This document shows, piece by piece, positions 1 to 11,060 of a DNA stretch of 64,000 nt. The stretch covers positions 55,678,454 to 55,742,453 of the forward strand of contig CM056742.1 in NCBI GenBank assembly GCA_029851415.1, in the 5' to 3' direction. The notes beneath the pieces are model-generated. The model searched no databases. It was not told where the DNA came from and saw nothing but the letters and a program-made list of their open reading frames with translations. Source of the stretch: Eretmocerus hayati. Lineage: Eukaryota; Arthropoda; Insecta; Hymenoptera; Aphelinidae. Both the position numbers and the translations under genes were made by a program. Each line of letters starts with the position of its first letter. Position 1 is the stretch's first letter.

Positions 1-867
1 CAACACTTGCCATAACCACAAATCATATGATTGATGCACTGTATATCTGGATGTCGTTTGCTATACATTGCTATCCTTTGATTGGGCAAATTGATTGATC
101 ATACTGCGCATAATCAAGGGCGCCAGATTCAGATCTATGGGATTTTCTTATGAGGATTTTCTATGGAAATATTATTGGAGTGTCTTGTGAATTATCCAGA
201 CATGCTGCAACCTGGAAGAAGAAATCACAATATCAGTCTCATCAATATTCAATTATGGAATATGAAGTTATTAACAAAGTGAATAATTACCATTCCAAAC
301 CACCCGCCAATTGCATGTCACGTGGTATTTTCGTTTGATGTTTCACCAATAGGTGGCTAATGAAATTACCCATATGTAAATTATATGACCACTTGAATGA
401 TCACTCTCATTTCTTGTGGCAATTGTCATTCCCCAGTCCGAGACACAAGCAAAAGCTTGCGAGCAGTTTTATACCTTTCATAGGTACATGCTACTCGGTA
501 TAGGTATCAGATGGGTACACTGCTATATGCAGACACAGTAATCTGACTACCTATATCGGAACAATGCTGTCCTATATATATGTGTCAGAGGGTACACTGC
601 TATACGCAGCCACGGTATCTGACCACATATGTATAGCCAGTAGGCATGTCCCTTATTAGTTTCAAATCTTTTATTCAAATTTGTTCATTAAAGAGTTATT
701 TGTATTTTCAGAATACAAGTATTATTGGAGTTGAGTATTTGTTTAAAGTGATTTGAGTTAGGTTTTTTCATCATCTGCACAACGTAAGTCATGCACATAA
801 TAAGATATTTTTTTATGTACAAGCATGAAGTAACTATCTGGAAATTTATATGTTCAAACGAAATATC
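1..867. other. Flank without recognised gene
   Basis: AT-rich sequence with no coding frame I can support. The only structure I see is a short direct duplication near 500-630, described separately. The minus-strand frame that runs in from the right at 688-1200 is the antisense of the foldback arm and not a gene. Confidence 0.5.
502..626. repeat. Two-copy direct repeat, about 80 bp spacing
   Basis: Two imperfect copies of a ~40 bp unit lie at about 505-548 and 585-626. Both contain the core GGTACACTGCTATA followed by GCAG.CAC and end in ATCTGAC. This is a short local duplication with no visible coding role. Confidence 0.6.
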
Positions 868-2297
868 ACATGTGCACGCAAAGAAGGCCGCGCCGCTACA
901 GTCGGGGCGCCGCGCCGAAAGAGAGAGATCGTGAACGAACTCGAATTCTCGGGCGGCGCCCGAGCTGAGCCGGCGCGCTTGCCCCGATAAAACCGACGCA
1001 ACGCCCGAAGTTGAGTCGATCAGTCGCCACGGAAGATGAACAATTAGGTACATCTTTCGGTCTGCCATACATTCTGTAGCAAAGTCGAGATAGTGGAAAT
1101 TTCTTTTCGTATTCGATTTCTCAATTGATGCCAATGATTTGCATATAATTATGAGTTCCAAAATAATGAGTAATCTTCTGTTATTAACGAGATATTGCAA
1201 AATTCACCGTTTATCCCCCATAATTCGAAATAGACTGCAGTTACATAAAAATGTTCAAATAAATGTTGTGCAGTTCAAAGCCACCCACAATATTATGCAG
1301 TTTTTTATTGCAATATTGTCGTAGTTAATGCAAAAATGGAATTTGTTTATAACAAATTCACATGAGTAATGGGAAATTGCAGAAATGAACAAGATTAAAA
1401 CTGATACGGATGAAAATGTTGATTTTTAACAAAAAAGTACTCTCGTTATTTTTTTTGTATGAATGTTATTTCCTGGTGGATATTGATAACTCGTTGAAAC
1501 AAATTAAGTCTAACAATTCTGCGCCCGAGTTTCGTCTGGCACCACGGATTTTCGGATTCAAAAGGATTTTCCGGAATGATCCAGCGAGAAAATTCCATCA
1601 AACTAATTTTTTCAGCTATGGCGATGATTTCGGATGGTCTAAAATATGACGGTCGCAGAGCGGAAAACGAAGACTATGGCACCTTTCTGCTGCGTAACTC
1701 GGAAAGTGATTTTCCTACGAAAAATGACAAGAATACTTGTTTGTTCAAAATCAACATTTTCATCCGTATCAGTTTTAATCTTGTTCAGTTTTGCAATTTC
1801 CCATTACTCATGTGAATTTGTTATAAACAAATTCCATTTTTGCATTAACAATGACAATATTTCAATAAAAAACTGCATAATATTGTGGGTGGCTTTGAAC
1901 TGCACAACATTTATTTGAAAATTTTTTTGTAACTGCAGTCTATTTCGAATTATGGAGGATAAACGGTGAATTTCGCACTATCTTGTTAATAAAAAAGATT
2001 ACTCATTATTTTGAGACTCATAATTATATGCAAATCATTGACATCAATTGAGAAATCGAATACAAAAAGGAATTTCAGCCATCTTGACTTTGCTAGAGAA
2101 TGTATTAGACCGAAAGATGTAATTGTTCATCTTCCGTGGCGACTGATCGACTCAACTTCGGGTGTTGCGTCGGTTTTATCGGGGCAAGCGCGCCGGCTCA
2201 GCTCGGGCGCCGCCCGAGAATTCGAGTTAGTTCACGATCTCTCTCTTTCGGCGCGGCGCCCCGACTGTAGCGGCGCGTCTTTCTTTGCGTGTGGTGA
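868..2297. mobile_element. Foldback (long inverted repeat) element P1
   Basis: Bases ~871-1424 are repeated in reverse complement at ~1747-2294, so the element is two ~550 bp arms around a ~320 bp spacer. The outer 150 bp of each arm are GC-rich (GGCGCCGCGCCGAAAGAGAG at 915-935 and its complement near 2245) while the inner parts are AT-rich. Open frames in the two arms give nearly the same peptide only because they are the same DNA inverted. No transposase is present, so this is a non-autonomous foldback-type element. I could not fix a target duplication. Confidence 0.85.
1490..1640. mobile_element. Truncated arm of the 19-20 kb foldback family
   Basis: The spacer of P1 holds about 150 bp that match the right arm of the palindrome at 19092-20090: both contain TTTCGTCTGGCA, GGATTTTCGGATTCA and AAATTCCATCA, and both finish near GTCTAA. 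Only one arm is present, so this is a truncated second member of that family, lying inside P1. Confidence 0.75.
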
Positions 2298-2504
2298 TTC
2301 GAATACTTTTTCACAGTGCTAGAGTCATTTTATGAATAAATGAAATTATTTTGATCAATTTAAGTTTGCAATTATGATTCATAATCACCCTACCTTTTCT
2401 CATATGACGTCGTTACCTCTTTATATATATAGTGACGATATAATTATCGATCAACTGAATTAAATCATCGAGAACTTACTTTCAGTTATTTTCTGCTTCA
2501 CGGT

Positions 2505-2800
2505 AAAAAAACTGAACCTTTCAAAGATCTCAACACATTTTTCGATACAAGGTCTTCCGTTCCCGTAATAAACGTATTTTCGTCTGAAACTCGTATTTTA
2601 TCTGTCATTTTCCACGGTTCTGACCCCATAACTCAAAGGGAACGCATTTTATCGAAAAATGTATACAGTAATTTTTTGTAGATCTTCAAAAAATGAATCA
2701 AAAAGGTCTGAACGCATTCTCCGATACGAGGTCGTCCGTTCCCGTAATAAACGTATTTTCATCTGAGACTCGTATTAGAAACCGGAGGCCTAACATGAAA
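2505..2800. repeat. ~180 bp modular repeats flanking FA copy 1 (left)
   Basis: Two alternating modules recur: one contains TTTTTCGATACAAGG then TTCCGTTCCCGTAATAAACG (about 2535 and about 2725), the other contains CCACGGTTCTGACCCCATAA and AACGCATTTTATCG. The same modules occur inverted at 6595-6870, so they extend the palindrome outward beyond the FA termini. Confidence 0.65.
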
Positions 2801-5800
2801 GAATATGTGAGTCATTCTGGAGCAAGCTGGACAAAACCGTCACCAGGGGGGTCTGGGAAAAATCCGCGAAAAACTGCTTCCATTGGTACTATGTTAAAAC
2901 AGTACGAAAAATTTTTTTTCAGATTTTTTCGCCCCCCCCCCCCCCCGTGGGCTCCAGGGCCCATGAAAGGGCCATTTCAGGCCCTTTTTAGCCTTTTCTA
3001 GGAAAATCATAGTTCCAACGCAATTCAATATTCTTCAACGTACTTGAGCGCATTTTTCTCGTCAAGACTAGTACTTTTGAAAAAAAAATTGTCCAAGGCC
3101 ACTTAATGAGCCTGACGACTTCTGCAAGCTAATTAGCGAGAGCAAATTTTAGCGATTTTTGGGCATGTTTCAAAGCGATCTAGCTCCTACTGGACATGTG
3201 ATAATCGACTTCTGCAGGTAGTCATTTTCAAGGTCTTGGAAAAACCTACAATTTGACTACCTGCAGAAGTAGATTTTCGTACTTTTTGTAGGAGCTATAG
3301 CCGATACAAGTTGAGCTATTCACGAAAAAGTCGAGAATTCAGGACTCGATTCCAAAAATATATCTTAATTTTTTCTCACCAAACTTGTGCGAAAATGTTC
3401 TTTCAAACATCTACTCTCAGTAAAAAAAATTTGGCGGAGGTTATTTTTTTTTATTTTTTTTGACGAGCGTTACAAAATGCCGCATTTCGTGGTTTTAGCA
3501 AAAATGGCATCTTCGACCACGGTCACATATGCTCCCATCTGGACTGATGTGCACCAATCTGTGTGAAAGTACTCCCCAAAGTACCCCCAAGTACGTGTAA
3601 GGAGTTGCGGGGACGAGCCTCCAGCCAGGAGCGAGCTGTAGGTTCTATTTACCGTGTCGAAAATAGGCATTATTTTGGCTATTCGAGCGTAAGCGACCGA
3701 GAGCATGATTTTACTTGTTCTGGCTCACAAATGAGATAATGGGCTAGAATGAGGATCCAAACATACTTTTCCGACTCAAAATGACCATCTAAACAGAATT
3801 CCGACGTCAGTTTTGCTCTAAATAGTTGTCCCTCTGCCCCTTAAGAACTTAGATCCTGTCGACAGTTTCTGACACCGTTGAGGCACTGGACGACATTCTA
3901 GAGCTGAACTGACCTCGGAATTGTGTTCAGATGGTCATTTTGAGTCGGAAAAATATGTTTCGATCCTCATTCTAGCCCATTATCTCATTTGTAAGCCAGA
4001 ACGAGTAAAATCATGCTCTCAGTCGCTTAAGCTCGAATAGCCAAAATAATGCCTATTTTTGACACGGTAAATAGAACCTACAGCTCGCTCCTGGCTGGAG
4101 GCTCGTCCCCGCAACTCCTTACACGTACTTGGGGGTACTTTGGGGAGTACTTTCACACAGATTGGTGCACATCAGTCCAGATGGGAGCATATGTGACCGT
4201 GGTCGAAGATGCCATTTTTGCTAAAACCACGAAATGCGGCATTTTGTAACGCTCGGCAAAAAAAATGAAAAAAAATTACCTCCACCAAATTTTTTTTACT
4301 GAAAGTAGATGTCTGAAAGAACATTCTCGCACAAGTTTGGTGAAAGAAAATTAAGATATATTTTTGGAATCGAGTCCTGAATTTTCGACTTTTTTGTAAA
4401 TAGCTCAACTTGTATCGGCTATAGCTCCTAGAAAAAGTAGATAATCGACTTCTGCAGGTGGTCAAATTGTAGGTTTTTCCAAGACCTTCAAAATGACCAC
4501 CTGCAGAAGTCAATTATCACATGTCTAGTAGGAGCTAGATCGCCTTGCAACATGCCAAATACGCTGCTAAATGAGATCAGCAGAATGCTTTCTCTTAGCG
4601 AAATAGTTTAAGAGGTTCACTGAAACTAATGAGAAATTCGCAAAACTGATCAAATTCCAAAATGATGATTGGGATTCCTACAAAATAGTTATATTTTTTA
4701 ATCTAATTTAATTGCGTTTCATATCACACTCACAATCCAATGATTGGATCCAACCAATCGATGTAGAATGAGGGAAAAGTATCTCTCTAGTCCATTAAAA
4801 GGTGGATAGATTATTTGTAGAGGAAGATATGAGGATAAAATGAATTTTAGCTGCAATTTGCTTCTAATATTTTGGGTTATTATTACGAGATTCACTTTTA
4901 GGGGAATTAAGATGACTTAAACTGGGGTTTTTCATGGAAGATATGTGGTCTGGCTGAGGGAAAATTTTGATACAGTTGGTGAGAAGATCATAAAAATGGA
5001 GTTTTTAAAAAAAATTTGGATTTTTCGGGAATAAATTGGATTTTGAATGTATTGAGAAGGATTTTAGAAAAATTCGGTATCAACTAATCGACTTAGAACG
5101 ATGAAAAAGTATAAACTTAGTTGAGTAAAATTTGTATATATTAGTTTAGGAGGTGGCCAATAGCGGAAAATGAATTTTAGATGCGATTTCCTTCTAATAT
5201 TTTCAGTTATTATAAGGAGATTGCCTTTTAGGGGAATTCAGATGACCTGAACTAGGGTTTTCCATGGAATATATGTAGTATGGTTGAGGGCAAATTTTAA
5301 TATAGTTGGTGTAAGGATTATAAAAATGGAGTATTTTGAAAAAATTTGGATTTTTCGGGAATAAATCGGATTTTGAATGTATTAAAACGGATTTTGAGGA
5401 AATTCGGTATCAACCAATCGATTTAGAACGATGAAAAAATATCAACTTAGTTGAGTGAAATTTGGATAAAGTAATTTAGAGGAGAGATATGAGGAAAGTA
5501 TGAATATTGAAGAAAATATTTTTGTATATTTTGAGTTATTTTTTTGAGGAAAATAGATATCGGGATTTGGGCTACCTAAAGTGAGGTTTTTTTAGCAAAA
5601 CGTGTAATTTGGTTAAAACAGACTTTCGATAGAATAGGTCTAAACATGCTCAAATTGCTGTTTTTGTTGGAAATTTTGGTTTTTTAATAAAAATTTATGT
5701 TGATGGAGTTTGAATGGAATTTCGGTATTAACCAAAAGATAGATTGAGCCAAAAAAACCATAGCCTAGGTAATCAAAATTGGGGTAAGGTGAAGTTAGAA

Positions 5801-6590
5801 AGAGATATTTTAGTATGAAAGTACACAATTTCAGCGATTTTACCTCAAAAAACGTTCAAATCAGATTCGATTTGGAGAGGAGACCAGACAAATCACTGGT
5901 CTCATCTCTGAGTGGTTCTCTACAACTTGTAGAAAAACAAAAATCGATAAAGTGGAGTGTAGAAGAGAAAGCGTGGCGCAAAAAAAAAAACAACACACAT
6001 ACACACAGACACAGACAAAGGGCCGGAGAGATGAGTCACTGGGGGGGGGGGGGGTTTGAGGATTATAAGGAGAAAAGTGTTACTTACAATCGTTAGATTC
6101 TGGCGAGAGGAATAAGATGGTTGAAGCACTTTTGTGATAAGATGAATTATGTTGAAGAAAATATTGAGTTGAATGGAAAAATTGATCGAAAATTTGCTGT
6201 GTCGAAAACAAAGCTTTCTCTTTAGAGAAAGCAAAAATCGCTAAAATTTGCTCTCAATAATTAGCTTGCAGAAGTAGTCAGGCTCACTGAGTGGCCTTGG
6301 ACAATTTTTCTTTCAACAGTACTAGTCTTGACGAGAAAAATGCGCTCAAGTACGTTGAAGAATATTGAATTGCGTTGGAACTATGATTTTCCTAGGATAG
6401 GCTGAAAAAGGGCCTAAAATGGCCCTTTCATGGGCTCTGGGGCTCACAGGGGGGGCCGAAAAAATCTGAAAAAATTTCTTTCGTACTATTCCAACATAGT
6501 ACTGATAGAAAAAAATTTTTGCGGATTTTTCCCAGACCCCCCTGGTGACGGTTTTGTCCAGCTTGCTCCAGAATGACTCATGTACATATG
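2801..6590. mobile_element. Large foldback element, family FA copy 1
   Basis: Left arm ~2801-3850 is inverted at ~3850-4557 plus ~6233-6590; the right arm is split by an insert at ~4557-6232. The ends share GAGTCATTCTGGAGCA and CGTCACCAGGGGGGTCTGGG with FA copy 2 at 46895-51830. Deeper shared landmarks are CTATAGCCGATACAAGTTGA and AGTACTCCCCAAAGTACCCC. The centre at ~3850 is short and non-palindromic. No transposase frame is visible, so mobility would need a transposase in trans. The identity of two copies with the same ends and order makes it a real dispersed family. Confidence 0.85.
4557..6232. mobile_element. Insert with ~330 bp tandem units inside FA copy 1
   Basis: This block is missing from the left arm of FA and separates two halves of the right arm, so it arrived later. 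It contains about two and a half direct copies of a ~330 bp unit starting near 4850, 5175 and 5490, recognised by TTTGGATTTTTCGGGAATAA, GGAATT.AGATGAC and AATTCGGTATCAAC. Its ends both carry GCTTTCTCTTA in opposite orientation (about 4586 and 6210), a possible terminal inverted repeat. No coding sequence is seen. Confidence 0.65.
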
Positions 6591-6594
6591 TTTT

Positions 6595-6870
6595 TCGTTT
6601 ATTTTTTGAAGATCTACAAATATTTAATGTACATATCTTTTGATGAAATGTGTTCCCTCTGAGTTATAGGGTCGAAACCGTGGAAAATGACATTCAATAC
6701 GAGTCTCAGGCGAAATACGTTTATGACGGGAACGGAAGACCTTGTATCGAAAAATGTGTTGAGATCTTTTCTGTTCACTTTTTGAAGATCTACAAGAGTT
6801 GCTCCACATATTTTTCGATAAAATGCGTTCCTTTTGAGTTTTTGAGGTTGAAAAGGAGGTAAACATTGAA
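6595..6870. repeat. Modular repeats flanking FA copy 1 (right)
   Basis: Inverted counterpart of the modules at 2505-2800, with the TTTTTCGATACAAGG module at about 6745 (reverse) between two copies of the CGCATTTTATCG module. It abuts the Helentron coding region on its right, so it may alternatively be part of the Helentron's own terminal repeats. Confidence 0.5.
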
Positions 6871-6978
6871 GAAACACGTTTTTTCGACTTTTTCAAAGAA
6901 CGACCCAAGTGGCGATTTTGATTTTCAGTAGGTTGTGATCCCACAGATGTCCCGAACCATATACAACAAGGATCCCAC

Positions 6979-8763
6979 ATGCTGTCGTCAGCGGAGGATA
7001 GACTTGGTTCAGGACCACCGTGGATAGCATTCAAACATGTTGGTGAGGACTCGAAGATAACGAAACAAATGATAGAATTGCCAGATTATATTCATGATTG
7101 TCTCCATAGTAACCTAGCGTTCTTAAAGTCCATTCCAAATTCTGTTTATTACTGGGCTCAGCGCAAACGTGATTTGTTTGCTATGATAAGGCAACGTGGA
7201 AAGCCACGCTTTTTCCTCACATTGAGTGCAAATGAGATTAAATGGCTGACATTGCTCGTCACGCTGTATAGATTGAAGTTCGGAGAGGAGCTATCCGAAG
7301 AAGTCATCAATGAATTGAGTTACCTCTAGAAATGTGCTCCAATCAACGAGGATGCGGTAACGTGTATGATTTACTTCAATAAAATAGCATCTGTAATCGT
7401 CTCAATACTGAATAACAAGATAATGTCCCCGTTTGGTGAATATGCGGTCGTAGGTGACTTTTTGCGTATAGAATTTCAACATCGAGGTAGCCCTCATGCT
7501 CATCTGTTGCTTTGGATTGATAATGTGCCACGGGACCCGCTTGGGGATGGCAAAGAAAAAACAATCGAGATGATTGATTTTTTAATATCAGTAGTTGAGA
7601 TGGAGGCATCTGGGAATATACAACTGCAGACTCATGAACATACATTCACTTGTTACAAGGGAAATTCAAAAAGAAAAAAGCACACTTGCCGCTTCGGAGC
7701 TCCATTCATGCCATCGAAGAAATCAATCATTGTTATTCCAATGAACAAGGCTGAACCTGGGTTTGCTGAGTACCGCGCACATTTCCAAAGCATTCATCAC
7801 AATCTGGAAGAAGTTGATTACCCTGACTTTGAAGACTTCCATGATAAGAATGGTATACTATCTGATGATCATCATCTCCATATTCTACGTGCTGGTATCA
7901 CTCGACCTCGCGTGTTCTTGAAGCATCAGCCTTATCAAAAATGGTACAATGATTTTAACCCATTCATTCTGCATGTTCTAAAATCTTACGTGGATATTCA
8001 GTTGATACTCGATCCTTACTCATGCGCACAGTATGTAGTCGAGTATGTCAACAAGACAAATAGAGGAATAAGTAATCTGCAGCGCCAGATGCCTGAAACC
8101 CTCGAGGAGCATCCAGAGTTCGATGTTATCGAGGCGACTCGAAAATTGAGCGTTGACATGCTTAATGGTGTTGAAATGTCGAGTCAAGAAGCTGCATGGT
8201 TCTTATTGAAGCAACCCATGTCCAAAACTTCTGCCATAATTGTCTATATATCAACCGTATGGCCGATTGAGCGCCAACGAATCCGCAAGACTTTACAGGA
8301 GATGGATAGAGAAGAGTTGAGTGATGAAAGTACAGATATCTGGAAGGGAAATTGGTTCGATGAGTATGAAAAAAGACCACAAGATCCACTCGATCTCGAT
8401 TCAGCAAATCTTGCATAATTTGTAGCCTACTGTAATAAAAAGGAAGATGGTACCTGGTACAAACGAAGTAAGCCTCGCATCATAAGGTACAGAAACTACA
8501 GTATGACTAAAGATGAAGAGTTGCCGGAGTATAAACGAGAAATGGTCACTTTATTCATACCATTCATGAGTGAAGAATCAGAGATTCTTGCCGAGAGGAA
8601 ATTCATCAACCTCTACGATACGCATGAAGAGCACATTGTGCAGGAGCGTATAGAATTCGACAGAAGAAGCACATGCATTGATTCAACCAGATATCGATCC
8701 GTTCTAGGAGCTTTATCACAATCCTCACTCAATTATCAATGGTTTCGTACGAGCTTCCATTGA
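6979..8763 (+). pseudogene. Helentron Rep (HUH nickase) domain
   Basis: The Helitron_like_N type region starts with a segment around residues 60-100 (SIPNSVYYW... PRFFLTLSANE) typical of Helitron Rep. After an in-frame TAG at 7327 the same frame continues. The HUH metal-binding motif is PHAH at 7495-7506, preceded by EFQHRGS, and the two catalytic tyrosines are in QYVVEYVNK at 8029-8055 (Tyr codons 8032 and 8044), matching the Helitron Y2 pattern. An in-frame TAA at 8416 separates a tail (8503-8763) of the same frame. The key residues survive but the stops mean the protein cannot be made as one chain. Confidence 0.88.
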
Positions 8764-8800
8764 CAAACTTGGGGCAGTTGCTAAAAAAAGAGAAAATATA

Positions 8801-10174
8801 ATGAGTAAAGATGAGTACAACGCACGTGTTCGGAGCAAAAACAAGAAGCAGCGAGAGCTTATTATGCATACTATACGTCATTGTTTATCTCAAGAGAACG
8901 CAGAGCCACTCCAGTTCTTCTTGACTGGGCCAACTGGAAGTAGAAAAACTTACCTCACTCTCACTCTCATGGAGACAGTCAATAGATTTTCCAATAATGA
9001 TGGCTACTACAATTCCTACATTGCGTGCGCTTCTACTGGGCAGGCTGCAAAGTTGCTCGGTGGTACCACACTTCATAATGCTGTTCGAATTTCAATCTGA
9101 AATTTCTTGTCACTGAGCATTGAAGTTGTTCATCAATATAGAGCACTCTTCAAATATGTGAGATTTATGATGATCGACGAAGTGAGTATGATAAGTGCTG
9201 AGTTATTGAATCACGTCGATGAGAGACTCGAAAAAATAACGGGTAACTATAGTATGAACTTTGGAGGAATTAATATAATTTTTATCGGTGATTTGAGACA
9301 ATTACCGCCTGTACGGGCCACATCGATTCACAAACAGACTAAGATGTCTATGACTGGTCCCACGCTGTGGCGTGATCTAAAATACTTTGCTCTAGACGAA
9401 GTTGTGCGCCAAAGAGATAAAGTGTTCTCTGATTTGTTGATAAGAGTTGGAAACGGTGAAATCCTCACTCAAGAACAACAACAACTCATCGAATCGAGAT
9501 TCGTTACGGAGGATGAAGCTAGAAATCTATGTCCCGATGGCATGCGGCTGTTCATGACCAATGTTAAGGTTCAGGCTTACAACAATAGTATCTTAACTTT
9601 AACTGAAGATCGAGTCGAGTCTGTTGCCGATGATCAGTATGTGAACTGTGAAGGTGGAGAACAAAGTTATCGTCAGAAAGTACATAAAATGTCTGTTATC
9701 GACACCGGTGGTATATCACTAATGATCGATAAACCATACACGATGACTACAAATATTGATGTTGCTGATGGGTTGACGGATGGATCCATTGGTAAATTAT
9801 CAAGCATTACATCAGATGAGAGTGACAATGCCCAGTGTCTGTGGTTAAAGTTCCGTGGTTGCCCAAAAACAGGGAATGAAGCTCGACGGAAAACACCTAA
9901 TTATGCCCTCAAATACGGACTCAGCCCCACAGCAGTGCCAATCGGTAAAAGAACAACCACGATCAACTTCACTCGAGCAAGATCAGCCATTGCAGGGAGT
10001 GGACCACACTGCAGAAGGAAACATTTTCCCGTGGTTCCTGCATTGGCAATTACAATTTACAAGTCTCAAGGAGGATCATACAACGAAGTTGTATACGAAT
10101 ATCAACGAAACAAACGCAAGAATTCGTTTACGTTGGACTTTCGAGAGCCAGAAAATTGGAGAAACTATATTTGA
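8801..10174 (+). pseudogene. Helentron PIF1-like helicase domain
   Basis: SF1 helicase motifs appear in order: Walker A as GPTGSRKT near 8926-8950 (the usual second Gly of GxGKT is Arg here), Walker B as MMIDEVSM near 9168-9190, motif III as FIGDLRQLPPV near 9280-9312, and a C-terminal motif ALAITIYKSQGG near 10045-10080. Rep lies upstream in a different frame, so one frameshift occurred between 8763 and 8801; an in-frame TGA occurs at 9098. In intact Helitrons the helicase unwinds DNA during rolling-circle transposition. The Arg in Walker A suggests loss of ATP use. Confidence 0.88.
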
Positions 10175-11058
10175 TATCGCCGACAAACGATTTCAAGTTT
10201 TATCATGGCTTACGAACTCCACCATCGTCGATTCCTCTTCAGAAAAAGTTGGCACGGTTAACTGGAAAGTGTCTCGTCACTATTGACGATGTAGTTAATG
10301 AAAAATTGGACGATGTTGGGCTCGCAATATTCACGTTCAACTGTCAAAGCTTGGTGAAACACGTAGGGGATCTCGAATGTGGTCCTATTTTACAGAGATG
10401 TCATGTATTGGTATCAACAGAAACCTGGAAAAAGAATGAACAGGTCATTGATCTTCCAAATTTCAACTGTATGAACCATTCTATGAGACCTTTTGTGAGC
10501 AGTGGTGGTGTCGCTATTTATCAGAAGTCAGCTGAGTCTCTCACAAACCACAATCCGTCAATGCTCATAGGAAAAATGAAGGTTGAAAAATTATCAAGCA
10601 GTAGGTTACATGTAGGGGACATATGCGCCACTGCTTGTGCTCTTCCTGATGGCAGACGATTGATTATAGTTGCCATTTATATATCACCAAGTAATTCGGT
10701 TGCTTCAATAATTGATTTCATCAAAGATGTACTACTGATGTATTCAGAAAATGGAGGAGAAGCGAGGTGACACGGTACAGATCAATTGCCTATGATACTT
10801 TGTGGTGATTTTAATGTTGACTTCCAAAAACATTATTCAAATTTACTGGTCGACTTCCTACAGAATGAATTTGGCTTGCAAATAAATAATGATAAGAGTA
10901 ACCCAACTATAAATTATGGAACCACCATCGATGCAGTATTCACTCGGTATTTAGAGCAGTTTGAATCTACTGTTTACGTGTCATACTTTTCGTACCACAG
11001 ACCGATAGTGTCATTCGTGAATAACCAATTGGTAGGAGAAAATAATTTGCATGAATGA
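10156..11058 (+). pseudogene. Helentron C-terminal endonuclease (EEP fold)
   Basis: The sequence has the hallmark blocks of LINE-type apurinic endonuclease: FNCQSLVKHV near 10336, STETWK near 10411-10430, ILCGDFNVDF near 10795-10824 and YHRPIVSFV near 10990-11020. The last block normally has Asp before His (SDH); here the position is Tyr, so a catalytic Asp is missing. A stop near 10768 splits the domain but the frame is the same on both sides. It overlaps the helicase frame by about 20 bp. Domain fusion with Rep-Hel is the diagnostic trait of Helentrons; a separate LINE insertion is less likely because spacing is tight. Confidence 0.8.
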
Positions 11059-11060
11059 AT

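Larger units (their letters stand above)
6900..11060 (+). mobile_element. Decayed Helentron (Rep-Hel-EN rolling-circle transposon)
   Basis: Three domains follow each other on the plus strand: a Helitron-type HUH replication initiator, a PIF1-like SF1 helicase and an endonuclease/exonuclease/phosphatase-fold endonuclease. This order is known from the Helentron branch of Helitrons in animals. The frame is broken by stops near 7327, 8416 and 9098, a shift between 8763 and 8801 and another near 10156, and a stop near 10768. I could not fix the ends: no convincing terminal hairpin was found. Confidence 0.85.

Noticed and set aside
688..1200. 170-codon minus-strand open frame
   Set aside because: It lies on the arm of foldback P1 and reappears in the inverted arm at 2011-2322; it follows the palindrome, has no motif and its GC-rich part is repeat DNA.
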